This document shows positions 9,021-16,930 of a DNA stretch of 64,000 nt, in pieces. A model generated the notes under the pieces. The model did not search any database. It was not told the origin of the DNA and saw only the letters and a list, made by a program, of their open reading frames with translations. This DNA comes from Kitasatospora sp. NBC_01246 (lineage in GTDB: Bacteria; Actinomycetota; Actinomycetes; Streptomycetales; Streptomycetaceae). How positions within the stretch are numbered: position 1 is the stretch's first letter; each line of letters opens with the position of its first letter. The stretch covers positions 1,116,001 through 1,180,000 of the forward strand of contig NZ_CP108484.1 in NCBI RefSeq assembly GCF_036226505.1, in the 5' to 3' direction. The position numbers were made by a program, and so were the translations under genes.

Positions 9021-9142
9021 GCGGAACGCCGCCGCCGGGCGAAGGATCCCGCTGACGGCCGCCCGCCCCTCGACGTCCTCGGCGGCGGGCCGGACATCCG
9101 TCCTCCGACGGCGGCGGGACCGCGGGTCGCGGGCGGCAGACA

Positions 9143-9180
9143 GCCCCGGGCCCGGCCGGGTGACCGACTGGGCCCGGGGC
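9143..9180. terminator. Bidirectional hairpin between convergent genes
   Basis: Perfect 11-bp arms 9143-9153 and 9170-9180 (GCCCCGGGCCC and its complement) around a 16-base loop. It lies ten bases past the stop of the minus-strand gene at 9190. Confidence 0.55.
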
Positions 9181-9189
9181 GGACGGTGG

Positions 9190-10290
9190 TCAGTAGCGCA
9201 GCACGGCGGCGATCCGGTCGCGGCCGGCGAGCTCGCCGGAGGGGACGAACTGCACCTTGGCGCCGGTGTCCAGGGCACGCTCGACGATCTCGTCGACCAT
9301 GTCGTCGCGGACGTCCGGCTCGTCGGCGGTGGTGGGCACCAGGTGGCTGTCCGTGACCCGCACCGGCTCCCAGTAGTCCTCCTCGACCGCCAGCAGCGCC
9401 GCCCGGCCCTCGTTCACGTTCTGCCAGACCTCGTCGATGCCGGCGGCCAGCGCCTTGACGCTCTGGGCCGAGTCGAGCCGCGCGTGGAGTTCGGCGACGG
9501 CCTGCTGCTCCTGCTTCGCGACGATGGGGCGGACGGCCTCGGCGACGGCCGCGGCCGAGGCGTGCCCCAGGCCGCCGCGCGGCACCTGGGCGGCGGCCCG
9601 CTTCACGGCGGTGCCGACCTCGTCCAGCAGGGCGAGCGCGGCGGCCTCGCCGAGCACGTACAGCGGGCGCGCGTCGGCCTCCAGGACCGCGGCCAGCGCG
9701 GTGTCCGCGTCCCGCAGGAAGCGCCTGGTCTCCTCGTCGCGGAAGGTGCTCGGCACGTCGCCGATCCGCTCCTTGCGCTCGACGTCCCAGTCCGGGCCGA
9801 CCTGGTCCAGGGGGAAGGCGCCCGCCGTGTGCTCGGACAGCCGCGACGCCGTACCGCCGAACAGCGCGACCCGGTCGGCGGCGACCGTCAGCACCCAGTA
9901 CGGCGCGCCGGCCGCGTAGGCGGAGACGAGGTTGCGGGTCAGGAAGGTTTCGGAGAACACCACCCGGGCGGCGACGCTCCGGGGCAGCGACCAGACCTGG
10001 TGCTCACCGGGCGCCACGAAGATCGCCAGACCGTCCTCGGCGTGCACCAGGTCGATCTCCCGCAGGGCCCGGTCCAACTGCTCCACCACGTCCAGCCGGT
10101 CCGCCCGGGACACGGCCTCGTCCGCGTGCAGCCGGTTCTTGGCCTCCGCGATCAGATTGCGCAGGCGCACCGGGTCCTGGGCGTTGTCGGGCTCGCTTCG
10201 GTGGGTGGGCAGCAGGATGGAGACGGCCGGGTAGCGCCGGGGGCGGCGCAGTTCGGCGAGGACGGCAGGCGTGAGCTCGGCTGCGTGCAT
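9190..10290 (-). CDS. baeRF-type (bacterial release-factor-like/Vms1-related) domain protein
   Basis: 366 residues from ATG 10290, which has GAAGGGC well placed; a longer frame from 10323 is not needed. The sequence (YPAVSILLPTHRSEPDNAQD at the N-terminus, DGLAIFVAPGEH, YWVLTVAADRVALFGG, and the late DDMVDEIVERALDTGAKVQF) matches proteins annotated with bacterial archaeo-eukaryotic release factor domains. Related families act on stalled ribosomes or peptidyl-tRNA, but the catalytic role of this group is not established. The C-terminal ALDTGAKVQFVPSGEL part resembles the eRF1 domain 3-like end. Monocistronic. Confidence 0.7.
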   Translation of the reverse strand: MHAAELTPAVLAELRRPRRYPAVSILLPTHRSEPDNAQDPVRLRNLIAEAKNRLHADEAVSRADRLDVVEQLDRALREIDLVHAEDGLAIFVAPGEHQVWSLPRSVAARVVFSETFLTRNLVSAYAAGAPYWVLTVAADRVALFGGTASRLSEHTAGAFPLDQVGPDWDVERKERIGDVPSTFRDEETRRFLRDADTALAAVLEADARPLYVLGEAAALALLDEVGTAVKRAAAQVPRGGLGHASAAAVAEAVRPIVAKQEQQAVAELHARLDSAQSVKALAAGIDEVWQNVNEGRAALLAVEEDYWEPVRVTDSHLVPTTADEPDVRDDMVDEIVERALDTGAKVQFVPSGELAGRDRIAAVLRY

Positions 10291-10544
10291 CGGATGCCCT
10301 TCTTGTCGCGGTTGCCTCGACATGCTCGGCAGAATCAGATTCTCTTATGGTTTGCCAGCTTTGCCGGATTTGCCTCTCCACCCCTCCCCATCCAAACCCG
10401 CTCCTATGCCCGGCGCCACCGAAAAGGTGTCCGTATCCACGGTGGGACCGGGCGCACCGGACCCAGCGGGAGGCCCGCCCCCGCCCACGGAAGATCCGCC
10501 GCTCAGCTGAGACGCGATCAGAACCCCCTGATCGTCGGAGAGTT
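10291..10544. other. Promoter-bearing gap between divergent baeRF gene and TPR remnant
   Basis: This gap is less GC-rich than its surroundings at 10320-10440 (AATCAGATTCTCTTATGG). It likely contains the baeRF gene promoter on the minus strand; no exact boxes assigned. Confidence 0.4.
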
Positions 10545-10911
10545 ATGTCGTACGGCGGGCCCAGCTCCTACGCTGAGCGCTGTCGCGCGCACCGGCCGGC
10601 CACCGCGCTGGACGTGTCCGGCATGCTGCTCGCGGCGCGCGGCCGGCACGGCGGCGCGCGGCGGGCCCTGGCCGAGGCCGGCGGAGCTGCACCGGCGGGT
10701 GCACGGCCACGACCACCCCGCGTGGGCGGAGAACCGGTGGCGGCTGGGCCGGGTGGTGGCGGCCGCCGGACAGGACGCGCGGGCCCGCGGGTTGTTCGTC
10801 GAGGCACGGGCGGTGCTGGCCGCCCGGCTCGGCCCGGAGCACCCCCGGCTGGTACCGATCGACGCCGCGCTCGCCCGGCTCGGCCCCCGCCCGCGTGACG
10901 AGGACGGGTGA
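10545..10911 (+). pseudogene. TPR-repeat protein fragment, frameshifted
   Basis: Starts at ATG 10545 with GGAG five bases upstream. The first 45 codons read MLLAARGRHGGARRALAEA, half a TPR_10/12-type repeat. Near 10680-10684 the homology moves to the next frame: ELHRRVHGHDHPAWAENRW, then GRVVAAAGQDARARGLFVEA and LAARLGPEHPRL, a full TPR with the characteristic GPEHP. Removing one G at about 10681-10684 joins the parts. Read straight, the frame ends at 10898 in Arg/Pro-rich sequence. This is either a decayed TPR gene or a base-call error. It is a short C-terminal-like piece of a repeat protein. Confidence 0.6.
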
Positions 10912-10961
10912 AGCCGGTGGCCCGGCCGTAACCCGGGTGGCGCAGTGTCGTTGGGCGGGGC

Positions 10962-11213
10962 ATGAAGAAGCGCAGCTTGCTCGCCGTCGCCTCGCTCGCC
11001 GTGGGTGTCGTGGCCTCCCTCACCGCTCCCAGCGCGCACGCGGGCGCGATCGGCGGCCGGGGGGACCTGTCCGGCCCGCTCCAGCAGGGCGGCACGCTGA
11101 ACGCCGCGCCCGACGCCCTGCCGGGGCAGGTCGGCGACGCCGGCGGGGTGCTCGGCGAGGCCACCGGTCACGTGACCGGTCAGGCGGACGGCCTGATCGG
11201 CCTGCCGTCCTGA
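10962..11213 (+). CDS. Small secreted protein, unknown function
   Basis: 83 residues. Clear Sec signal peptide: MKKR, hydrophobic core to about residue 22, cleavage near SAHA-GA. The mature part (about 55 residues) is Gly-rich, without Cys, and contains repeated GG turns. It resembles the short Gly-rich secreted proteins common in streptomycetes. Its 3' end faces the sigma-CAP gene. Confidence 0.65.
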   Translation: MKKRSLLAVASLAVGVVASLTAPSAHAGAIGGRGDLSGPLQQGGTLNAAPDALPGQVGDAGGVLGEATGHVTGQADGLIGLPS

Positions 11214-11262
11214 CGCCAGTCCGGGCGGTAGCGGCCGTCCCGGCGGTACCGGCGCTCGGTGG

Positions 11263-12864
11263 TCAGCCGAGCGGGGCGCCGAGGTCCTGGGTCCAGTAGA
11301 GGCCGCCGGGCCCGGTGGTCACGCCGATGCCCACGTCCTTGAAGCCGCAGTCCAGCATGTTCGACTGGTGGATCCCGCCGTCCATCCAACGGGAGACCAC
11401 GGTGGCGGGGGCGGTCGGGCCCCGGTCGAGGTTCTCGCCCCACTGGGACCAGCGGTAGCCGGCCGCCGACAGCCGGGCGTCCGCGCGGGCGCCGTCGGGG
11501 TTGACGTGGTCGAAGTAGCTCCGGGCCACCATGTCGTCCGAGTGCTTCTGCGCCGCCGCGTGCAGCTTGGGGTCGATCCGCAGCGGGGCGCAGCCGACCT
11601 TGGCACGCTCGGCGTTGACGAGGTCCACCAGCTGGCGCTCCGGGCTGGGCGGCGTGGCCGGGCGCGCGGTCACCGGGGACGGCGGCGCAGTGACGGCCAC
11701 CGGCGGCTCGGTGGGTGTCGAGGTCGGCGCCGGCGGGGCCGCCGGGGTCTCGGTGACGGGCGGTTCCGGTACGGACTGCACGGGTATCGCGGGCACCGGC
11801 AGGCTGTCGGGCAGGGTGTCGGGCGCGGCGCTCGGGGTGGTCGGTTCGGGCGCGGCGTGCTCGGGTCGCGGATGCGGCCAGACCAGGGCGAGGGTCGCGA
11901 CGGCCAGCACCGCCGCCGTACCGCCCGCGACGGCCGTCCGACGCCGGATCGGGCCGAACCGGCCCTGCGCTCCCCCCGGTCCGGACGCTCCCCCGGAGCC
12001 CGTGGCACCGCCCCCCGGCCCGCCGGCGGAGCCCGGCGGCGGGGTGGAGCCGGCCGCGGCGGCCGCGGCCTGGAGCTGCAGCCCGGTGGGCGAGTCCAGC
12101 GGGATCGGCACCAGCGCCAGGCCGGCCAGCAGGCCCTCGGCGGGGAAGAGGTCCCGGCCGAGCCCGTCGCAGCCGGCGCAGCCCCGGATGTGCCGGGCGA
12201 TGCGCTTGCGCCACACCGAGTCCGGGGTGCCGTCCCAGCCCGCCGTCAGCTCGACCAGCTCCGCGCAGCGCGGGTAGGCGGTGAGCGCCCGGACCACCAC
12301 CCGGCCCGCCTCCAGCTGCTTCTTCATCCGCTGGACCCGGACCGCGGTGTGCTGCGGCGTCAGGTCGAGCGCCTCGGCGAGTTCGGCCCGGCTGAGTTCG
12401 CCGCAGGCCTCCAGCCACCAGAGCGCGAGCAGCTCCCGGTCGTCCGGGTCCAGCCAGCGGGTGGCCTCGGCGACCTCGCGGCGCTGGCCGGACAGCCCCA
12501 GCCGCAGGATGGTGAGGTCGGTGAAGTCGGCCCGCGGGTCGGCGAGCTCCCAGGCCTCGTCGAGGCCGCCGACGGTGCTCTGCTGCTGGCCGGTGAAGCG
12601 CCGGCGGACCTGGTTCATGGTGATCGCGACCAGCCAGGAGCGGAAGGATTCGGGGTCGCGCAGCCCGTCCAGGCCGTCCAGCGCCCGGATCATGGTCTCC
12701 TGGGCCACGTCGTCGACGTCGGCGTGGCCGTTCAACGCACGGCCGGCGACGTTGTAGACCAGCGGCAACCAGGCGGCGACCAGCGCCTCCTGGGCCTGCC
12801 GGTCGCCGGACTGGGCCGCCAGCACCAGGGTCGTCCCGGTCCTGCTCTGCACGTCAACGTTCAT
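11263..12864 (-). CDS. ECF sigma factor fused to zinc motif, transmembrane helix and extracellular CAP (SCP-like) domain
   Basis: 533 residues from ATG 12864. Order: sigma region 2 (about 17-90, DVDDVAQETMIRALDGL), sigma region 4 (about 133-190, RAELAEALDLTPQHTAVRVQ), an HxxxCxxC motif (H225, C229, C232) as in zinc anti-sigma domains, a Gly/Pro linker, one transmembrane helix (about 311-329), a Pro/Thr-rich stalk, then a CAP domain (408-533) with HSDDMVARSYFDH, WSQWGEN and a Cys425/Cys506 pair. The layout puts a sigma factor inside the membrane and a CAP sensor or effector outside, on one chain. Release by proteolysis would be needed to act freely; this is inference. The promoter motif at 12907-12939 is shared with the neighbouring CAP gene. 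Confidence 0.88.
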   Translation of the reverse strand: MNVDVQSRTGTTLVLAAQSGDRQAQEALVAAWLPLVYNVAGRALNGHADVDDVAQETMIRALDGLDGLRDPESFRSWLVAITMNQVRRRFTGQQQSTVGGLDEAWELADPRADFTDLTILRLGLSGQRREVAEATRWLDPDDRELLALWWLEACGELSRAELAEALDLTPQHTAVRVQRMKKQLEAGRVVVRALTAYPRCAELVELTAGWDGTPDSVWRKRIARHIRGCAGCDGLGRDLFPAEGLLAGLALVPIPLDSPTGLQLQAAAAAAGSTPPPGSAGGPGGGATGSGGASGPGGAQGRFGPIRRRTAVAGGTAAVLAVATLALVWPHPRPEHAAPEPTTPSAAPDTLPDSLPVPAIPVQSVPEPPVTETPAAPPAPTSTPTEPPVAVTAPPSPVTARPATPPSPERQLVDLVNAERAKVGCAPLRIDPKLHAAAQKHSDDMVARSYFDHVNPDGARADARLSAAGYRWSQWGENLDRGPTAPATVVSRWMDGGIHQSNMLDCGFKDVGIGVTTGPGGLYWTQDLGAPLG

Positions 12865-12906
12865 GGGTACGCACTCCGTCTTGCCGTCATCCGTCCGCCG
12901 TTGCCT

Positions 12907-12939
12907 CCTGGGAGACCTCGGGGAAGTGCTCAGATAACA
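12907..12939 (-). promoter_or_regulatory. Bipartite promoter motif, copy 1 (TGTTATC-N15-GGTCTCCCAGG)
   Basis: On the minus strand TGTTATC (12939-12933) is followed 15 bases later by GGTCTCCCAGG (12917-12907), 43 bases before the sigma-CAP start codon. The same two blocks with the same 15-base gap precede the adjacent CAP gene. TGTTATC may be an ECF-type -10 with the second block in the 5' leader. Confidence 0.6.
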
Positions 12940-12986
12940 ACAATTCGCGCGGATTCGGAAACGGGGGTTCGAGCGGGGGCCGGAGA

Positions 12987-13979
12987 TCAGGACGGGGAGG
13001 CGAAGACCTGGGTCCACCAGGGGCCGCCGGAGCCGGTCTTCACACCGACGCCGATCTGCTTGAAGGAGCAGTTCAGGATGTTGGCGCGGTGGCCGGGGCT
13101 GTTCATCCAGGCGTCCATCACGGCAGCCGGGTCCTTCTGACCGCGGGCGATGTTCTCGCCCCAGCTGCTCCAGCGGTAGCCGGTCGCCTCGATCCGGTAG
13201 TCCGCGTGCCGGCCCTCGGGGCTGGCGTGGTCGAAGTAGTTGCGGGCCGCCATGTCCTCGCTGTGGCCCTGGGCGGCAGTGGCCAGCCGGGAGTCGGCGG
13301 TGAGCGGTCCGCACCCGTTCTGGGCGCGCTGGGCGTTGACCAGGTCCACGACCTGCTGGGCGTACTGGGCCGCGGTGCCGCCCGCGGGGGCGCCGCTCGC
13401 GGGGGCCGCGGTGGTCCGGGGCGGCGTCGCGGCCGCGCTCGTCGAGGCCTTCGGGGCGGTGCCCGCGCTCGCGGTGGAGGTCGGCTTGGCGGTCGCCGAG
13501 GCCGTGGCCGGGGCGGACGCGGTCGTCGCGGCGGCAGCGGCCGAGGGGCTCTGGCCCGCGGCGGCCGAGTCGGACGGCGCCGGGGTCGCGGTGGCGGCGT
13601 GGGCCGGGTCGGCGGCGGACGGGCTGTCGGTGGGCGAGGGCTTCAGCGCCGGGTCGATGACACCGGACCCGGGGATCTGGATCCCGTTGTGGTCCCCGGC
13701 CTCCGCCGCGATCTGCGGGTCCAGGGCCACCGTCCACTGCCCGTCCCGGTCGGCGGACCCGTGGTAGTAGCCGTACCCGGCGCCGGCCAGCGCGGCGATC
13801 ACCCCGGTACCCGCCACCGCGGCGACCACCGCCACCACCGGGCCGACGCTGCGACGGCGGCGGCCCCGACGGCCGCGCCCCCGGTGGCGGTCGGCCGCGC
13901 GCCGTGCCGCGCGGCCGCCGTCGGAGGCGTCCGGGCCCCCGACGGCGGGGAGGATCGTCGTCCTGTCTTCGCTGTTCAC
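12987..13979 (-). CDS. CAP (SCP-like) domain protein, membrane-anchored
   Basis: 330 residues from GTG 13979, which has AGGAAG upstream; a GTG at 14024 would fall exactly on the shared promoter motif and is rejected. Arg-rich cytoplasmic N-terminus, transmembrane helix at about 45-70, a long Ala/Thr/Ser/Pro stalk, and a C-terminal CAP domain with VVDLVNAQRAQNGC, HSEDMAARNYFDHASPEG, YRWSSWGENIARG and SPGHRANILN. The two Cys (NGC and LNC) match those of the sigma-CAP fusion, so the domains are paralogues. The function of bacterial CAP proteins is mostly unknown. Confidence 0.88.
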   Translation of the reverse strand: MNSEDRTTILPAVGGPDASDGGRAARRAADRHRGRGRRGRRRRSVGPVVAVVAAVAGTGVIAALAGAGYGYYHGSADRDGQWTVALDPQIAAEAGDHNGIQIPGSGVIDPALKPSPTDSPSAADPAHAATATPAPSDSAAAGQSPSAAAAATTASAPATASATAKPTSTASAGTAPKASTSAAATPPRTTAAPASGAPAGGTAAQYAQQVVDLVNAQRAQNGCGPLTADSRLATAAQGHSEDMAARNYFDHASPEGRHADYRIEATGYRWSSWGENIARGQKDPAAVMDAWMNSPGHRANILNCSFKQIGVGVKTGSGGPWWTQVFASPS

Positions 13980-14023
13980 CTGGGCACACTTCCTGTTCGG
14001 GCCGGCCGGTACGGGTGCCGACA

Positions 14024-14056
14024 CCTGGGAGACCCCCCGGCGGCGCGCCGATAACA
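14024..14056 (-). promoter_or_regulatory. Bipartite promoter motif, copy 2 (TGTTATC-N15-GGTCTCCCAGG)
   Basis: TGTTATC (14056-14050) and GGTCTCCCAGG (14034-14024) on the minus strand with a 15-base gap, 45 bases before GTG 13979. Identical in blocks and spacing to the copy at 12907-12939, while the sequence between them differs. Confidence 0.6.
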
Positions 14057-14567
14057 GAAAGTACGAACGAATTTCCGATGCTCCGGCCTGTGGCCGGTGG
14101 CCGGTGGCCGGTCGGACCGGGGGAACCGGGGGGACCTAGGCTTCCGGAGCCTGTCAGCCGGCGGCGTCCGGCGCCATGGCGTAGGTCACGAGCACGGTCC
14201 GGTGGGGGACCTGGCCGTCCGTGCCGCGGGCCCGGTGGCCGTCGTCGGCGGTGCTCCAGCGGACGGCGTGCCGGCCGCGCCCGGCGGCGGTCGCCCTGAA
14301 CCGGGCGAGCGGCGCGTCCACCGCAGCGCCGGCCCGGACGTCCGCGGCATGACGGGCCGTCGGATCCCTTCCACTGGACGGTACGGCCAAGAGCCCCGGC
14401 CGGTGCACTACGCGGTGGCGCAATCCCTCCGGCCGCGCCCGGGGCGTGTCCTGCGATCCGGAACGGGCCGCGTCGCGGATGCTGGAGCCTCCCCGCCCGA
14501 TCCGTTCGCCGGTCCGATCCGCGCCTCCCGCGTCCCGGTCGGCCCCGATGCCGCGTCCGGCCCCGCT
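14057..14567. other. Gap upstream of DNA ligase
   Basis: About 510 bases. Apart from a weak CopC-like fragment on the minus strand (14154-14321), nothing convincing. Composition is uniform and GC-rich; the ligase promoter is not visible. Confidence 0.4.
14154..14321 (-). pseudogene. Possible CopC-like remnant
   Basis: From a GTG at 14321, 55 codons include GRHAVRWSTADDGHRARG, which resembles the late strand of CopC/YtkA domains (xVRWxTxSADGHxxxG). The upstream part of the domain is missing and no ribosome-binding site is seen. It may be a decayed fragment or chance. Confidence 0.2.
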
Positions 14568-14635
14568 CTCGGGTCCGGCCGGCACTCGGGTCCGGCCGGT
14601 TCTCGGGTCCGGCCGGTTCTCGGGTCCGGCCGGCG
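14568..14635 (+). repeat. Four 17-bp tandem repeats before the ligase gene
   Basis: Units at 14568-14584, 14585-14601, 14602-14618 and 14619-14635. Each begins CTCGGGTCCGGCCGG and differs only in the last two bases (CA, TT, TT, CG). The array ends 24 bases before ATG 14660. Confidence 0.85.
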
Positions 14636-14659
14636 CCGAGCCCCCATCGAGGAGCCCCC

Positions 14660-16228
14660 ATGCTGCTCCGGCACCTGGCCCTGACCTCCCGCGCCGTGGC
14701 GGGCGAGCCCGGCCGCCGGGCCAAGACCACGCTGCTGGCGGACTGCCTGCGCGAGCTCGGCCCGGCCGAGGCCCCGGCGGCGGTGGCCCTGCTCTCCGGA
14801 GAGGCCCACCGGTTGCGCACCGGCATCGGACCGGCGGCCCTGCGCGACCTGCCGCCCGCCGTCGCCGAGCCGTCCTGGGGCGTCCGGGAGACCGAGCAGG
14901 CCCTGGAGACCATCGCCGGGGTGCACGGCCCGGGCGCCAGGGCCGAGCGGCAGCGGCTGCTGGCCGAGCTGTTCGGGCGGGCCACCGAGGTCGAGCAGGC
15001 GTTCCTGCGGGCGGTGCTGGTCGGCGAGCTGCGCCAGGGCGCGCTGGACGCGGTGGTGGCCGACGCCGTCGCCCAGGCCGCCGGCGTCCCGGCGGCGGCG
15101 GTGCGGCGGGCGCTGATGTTCCGGGGTTCGGCCCGCGCGGTGGCCGAGGCCGCGCTGACCGGCGGCGTGCCCGCCCTGGAGGCGTTCCGGCTGGAGGTCG
15201 GCCGCCCGGTCCGGCCGATGCTGGCCGCCTCGGCACCGGACGTCGCCGCCGCGCTCGACCGGATCGGCCCGGCCACGCTGGAGTGGAAGCTGGACGGCAT
15301 CCGGATCCAGGTGCACCGGGACGGCCGGGACGTCGCGGTGTTCACCCGGAGCCTGGACGACATCACCGCCCGGGTGCCCGAGGTGGTCGAGGCGGCCCTC
15401 GCCCTGCCGGTCCGCTCGGCGGTACTGGACGGCGAGGCGATCGCGCTCGGCCCCGACGGCCGCCCCCGGCCGTTCCAGGAGACCGCCGCGCGGACCGCCT
15501 CCCGGCAGGACCCGGACCGGCTGCGCGCCGAAGTGCCGCTCAACGCCTACTTCTTCGACCTGCTGCACCGCGACGGCGTGGACTTCGTGGACCGGCCGGG
15601 GCTGGACCGCTGGGCGGCCCTCGACGAGTCGGTGCCGGCCGCCCTGCGGGTGGCGCGCACCGGGACGGCGGACCGCGAGGCCGCCCTGGCCTTCTTCCGG
15701 GACACGCTGGCGCTGGGCCACGAGGGCGTGCTGGCCAAGGACCCCGCGGCCGGCTACGCGGCCGGCCGGCGCGGAGCCGGGTGGATCAAGGTCAAGCCCC
15801 GGCACACCCTGGACCTCGTGGTGCTCGCCGCCGAGTGGGGCAGCGGCCGACGGCGCGGCTTCCTCAGCAACCTGCACCTCGGCGCCCGGGCCGCCGGCGA
15901 GCCCGGCCTCGGGCCCTGGGTGATGCTCGGCAAGACCTTCAAGGGCCTGACCGACGAGACGCTCGCCCGCCAGACCACCGAACTCCTCGCCCGGGAGGTC
16001 GAACGGGACTCGTACACCGTGCGGGTACGGCCGGAACTCGTCGTGGAGATCGCCTTCGACGGCGTCCAGCGCAGCCCCCGCTATCCCGCCGGGCTCGCCC
16101 TGCGGTTCGCCCGGGTGCTGCGCTACCGGCCCGACAAGAGCGCGGACGAGGCGGACACCGTGGCCACCGTCCGGGAGATCGCCGCGGCGGAGGGGCTCAG
16201 CGAGGCCGGACCCGCCTCGGAAGGGTGA
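14660..16228 (+). CDS. ATP-dependent DNA ligase (LigB-type)
   Basis: 522 residues. The nucleotidyltransferase motif I is EWKLDGIRIQVH with catalytic Lys210; VLDGEAIAL is the motif-III region and WIKVKPRH the motif-V region. An N-terminal helical domain (1-185) and a C-terminal OB-fold (VVLAAEWGSGRR onward) match the single-gene actinobacterial ATP ligases that resemble mycobacterial LigB, about 510 residues. It seals nicks in DNA using ATP. No Ku, primase or exonuclease gene is next to it, so an NHEJ role has no local support. GAGGAGC lies upstream of the ATG. Confidence 0.92.
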   Translation: MLLRHLALTSRAVAGEPGRRAKTTLLADCLRELGPAEAPAAVALLSGEAHRLRTGIGPAALRDLPPAVAEPSWGVRETEQALETIAGVHGPGARAERQRLLAELFGRATEVEQAFLRAVLVGELRQGALDAVVADAVAQAAGVPAAAVRRALMFRGSARAVAEAALTGGVPALEAFRLEVGRPVRPMLAASAPDVAAALDRIGPATLEWKLDGIRIQVHRDGRDVAVFTRSLDDITARVPEVVEAALALPVRSAVLDGEAIALGPDGRPRPFQETAARTASRQDPDRLRAEVPLNAYFFDLLHRDGVDFVDRPGLDRWAALDESVPAALRVARTGTADREAALAFFRDTLALGHEGVLAKDPAAGYAAGRRGAGWIKVKPRHTLDLVVLAAEWGSGRRRGFLSNLHLGARAAGEPGLGPWVMLGKTFKGLTDETLARQTTELLAREVERDSYTVRVRPELVVEIAFDGVQRSPRYPAGLALRFARVLRYRPDKSADEADTVATVREIAAAEGLSEAGPASEG

Positions 16229-16409
16229 TGACGGTCGGTCAAACCGCCTTTGCCAGAGCTTTGTTCGGGTTGAGTGTGGAATCGGCCATTCTGCACGAGT
16301 ATGGCGACGCACCCTTCGTGTGCGACAGAGCGACGGCTACGTTGGCGTGGACGGCGGGGGGCAGCCGGCCCGGGCGATCCGGTGCCACACCACTGAGAGG
16401 TGTCCGTAC

Positions 16410-16649
16410 ATGCAGGTGAGCATCGACCAGGACCGCTGCTGCAGCTCCGGCCAGTGCGTCGTCACGGCGCCGGAGGTCTTCGAACAGGACGACCACGACG
16501 GCCTGGTGAGGCTCCGTCTGACCGTTCTGCCGCCGGCGCGGTTCGCCGACGTGCGGCTGGCCTCCGAGCTCTGCCCGGGCGGCGCGATCACCGTCGCCGA
16601 GGAGGCTCCGGAGAGAGACCGGGAGCGGACGGGCCCCGCGGCCGGTTAG
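16410..16649 (+). CDS. [3Fe-4S] ferredoxin, P450 partner
   Basis: 79 residues from ATG 16410 with GAGAGGTG upstream; a longer frame from 16320 is spurious. Cysteines follow the C-x5-C...CP pattern (DRCCSSGQC and ELCPGGAI), i.e. three ligands for a [3Fe-4S] cluster, with the fourth position not Cys. It is acidic and of the size of ferredoxins that feed electrons to bacterial P450s. The P450 gene follows 281 bases downstream in the same direction, so the two probably work together. Confidence 0.88.
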   Translation: MQVSIDQDRCCSSGQCVVTAPEVFEQDDHDGLVRLRLTVLPPARFADVRLASELCPGGAITVAEEAPERDRERTGPAAG

Positions 16650-16930
16650 GGGCCGCCGCCGGGCCGGTGCTCCCGCCCGCCCCGGGCCGCCCGCCGTCCT
16701 CCTTGAGCGTCCGCCCTCCTTGAGCTTCCGTCGTCCTCCTTGACCACCCGCCGGGCCCGACCGGTCCGGCGCCCCCACCGGCCGCCGCCCACGGCGGCCT
16801 TCCCCACGTCACCCGGCATCCGGTTCCCGGCCGCCGGACGGGCCCGCGTGTCCACCCCCCGGGGCCCGCCGCCCGTCCGCTGCCGCCCGCCCCTGCCGCC
16901 CATCGCTCCGCCACGCGAGGAGACCCCACC
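16650..16930 (+). repeat. Ferredoxin-P450 spacer with three CCTCCTTGA copies
   Basis: CCTCCTTGA occurs at 16698, 16715 and 16735, within an imperfect 17-20 bp tandem unit. The complement TCAAGGAGG looks like a ribosome-binding site but no minus-strand gene follows. The rest of this 281-base spacer is Pro/Arg-like GC-rich filler. Confidence 0.5.

Noticed and set aside
14568..14635. CRISPR array
   Set aside because: The 17-bp units are directly adjacent with no spacers and there are no cas genes.
12865..15543. Open-frame extension that would give the sigma-CAP protein 1426 residues
   Set aside because: The extension is Arg/Ser/Thr/Pro filler lying antisense to the ligase and across the CAP gene; ATG 12864 begins a complete sigma region 2.
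14660..16228. NHEJ operon with the ATP-dependent ligase
   Set aside because: No Ku, polymerase or exonuclease domains in the ligase or its neighbours.
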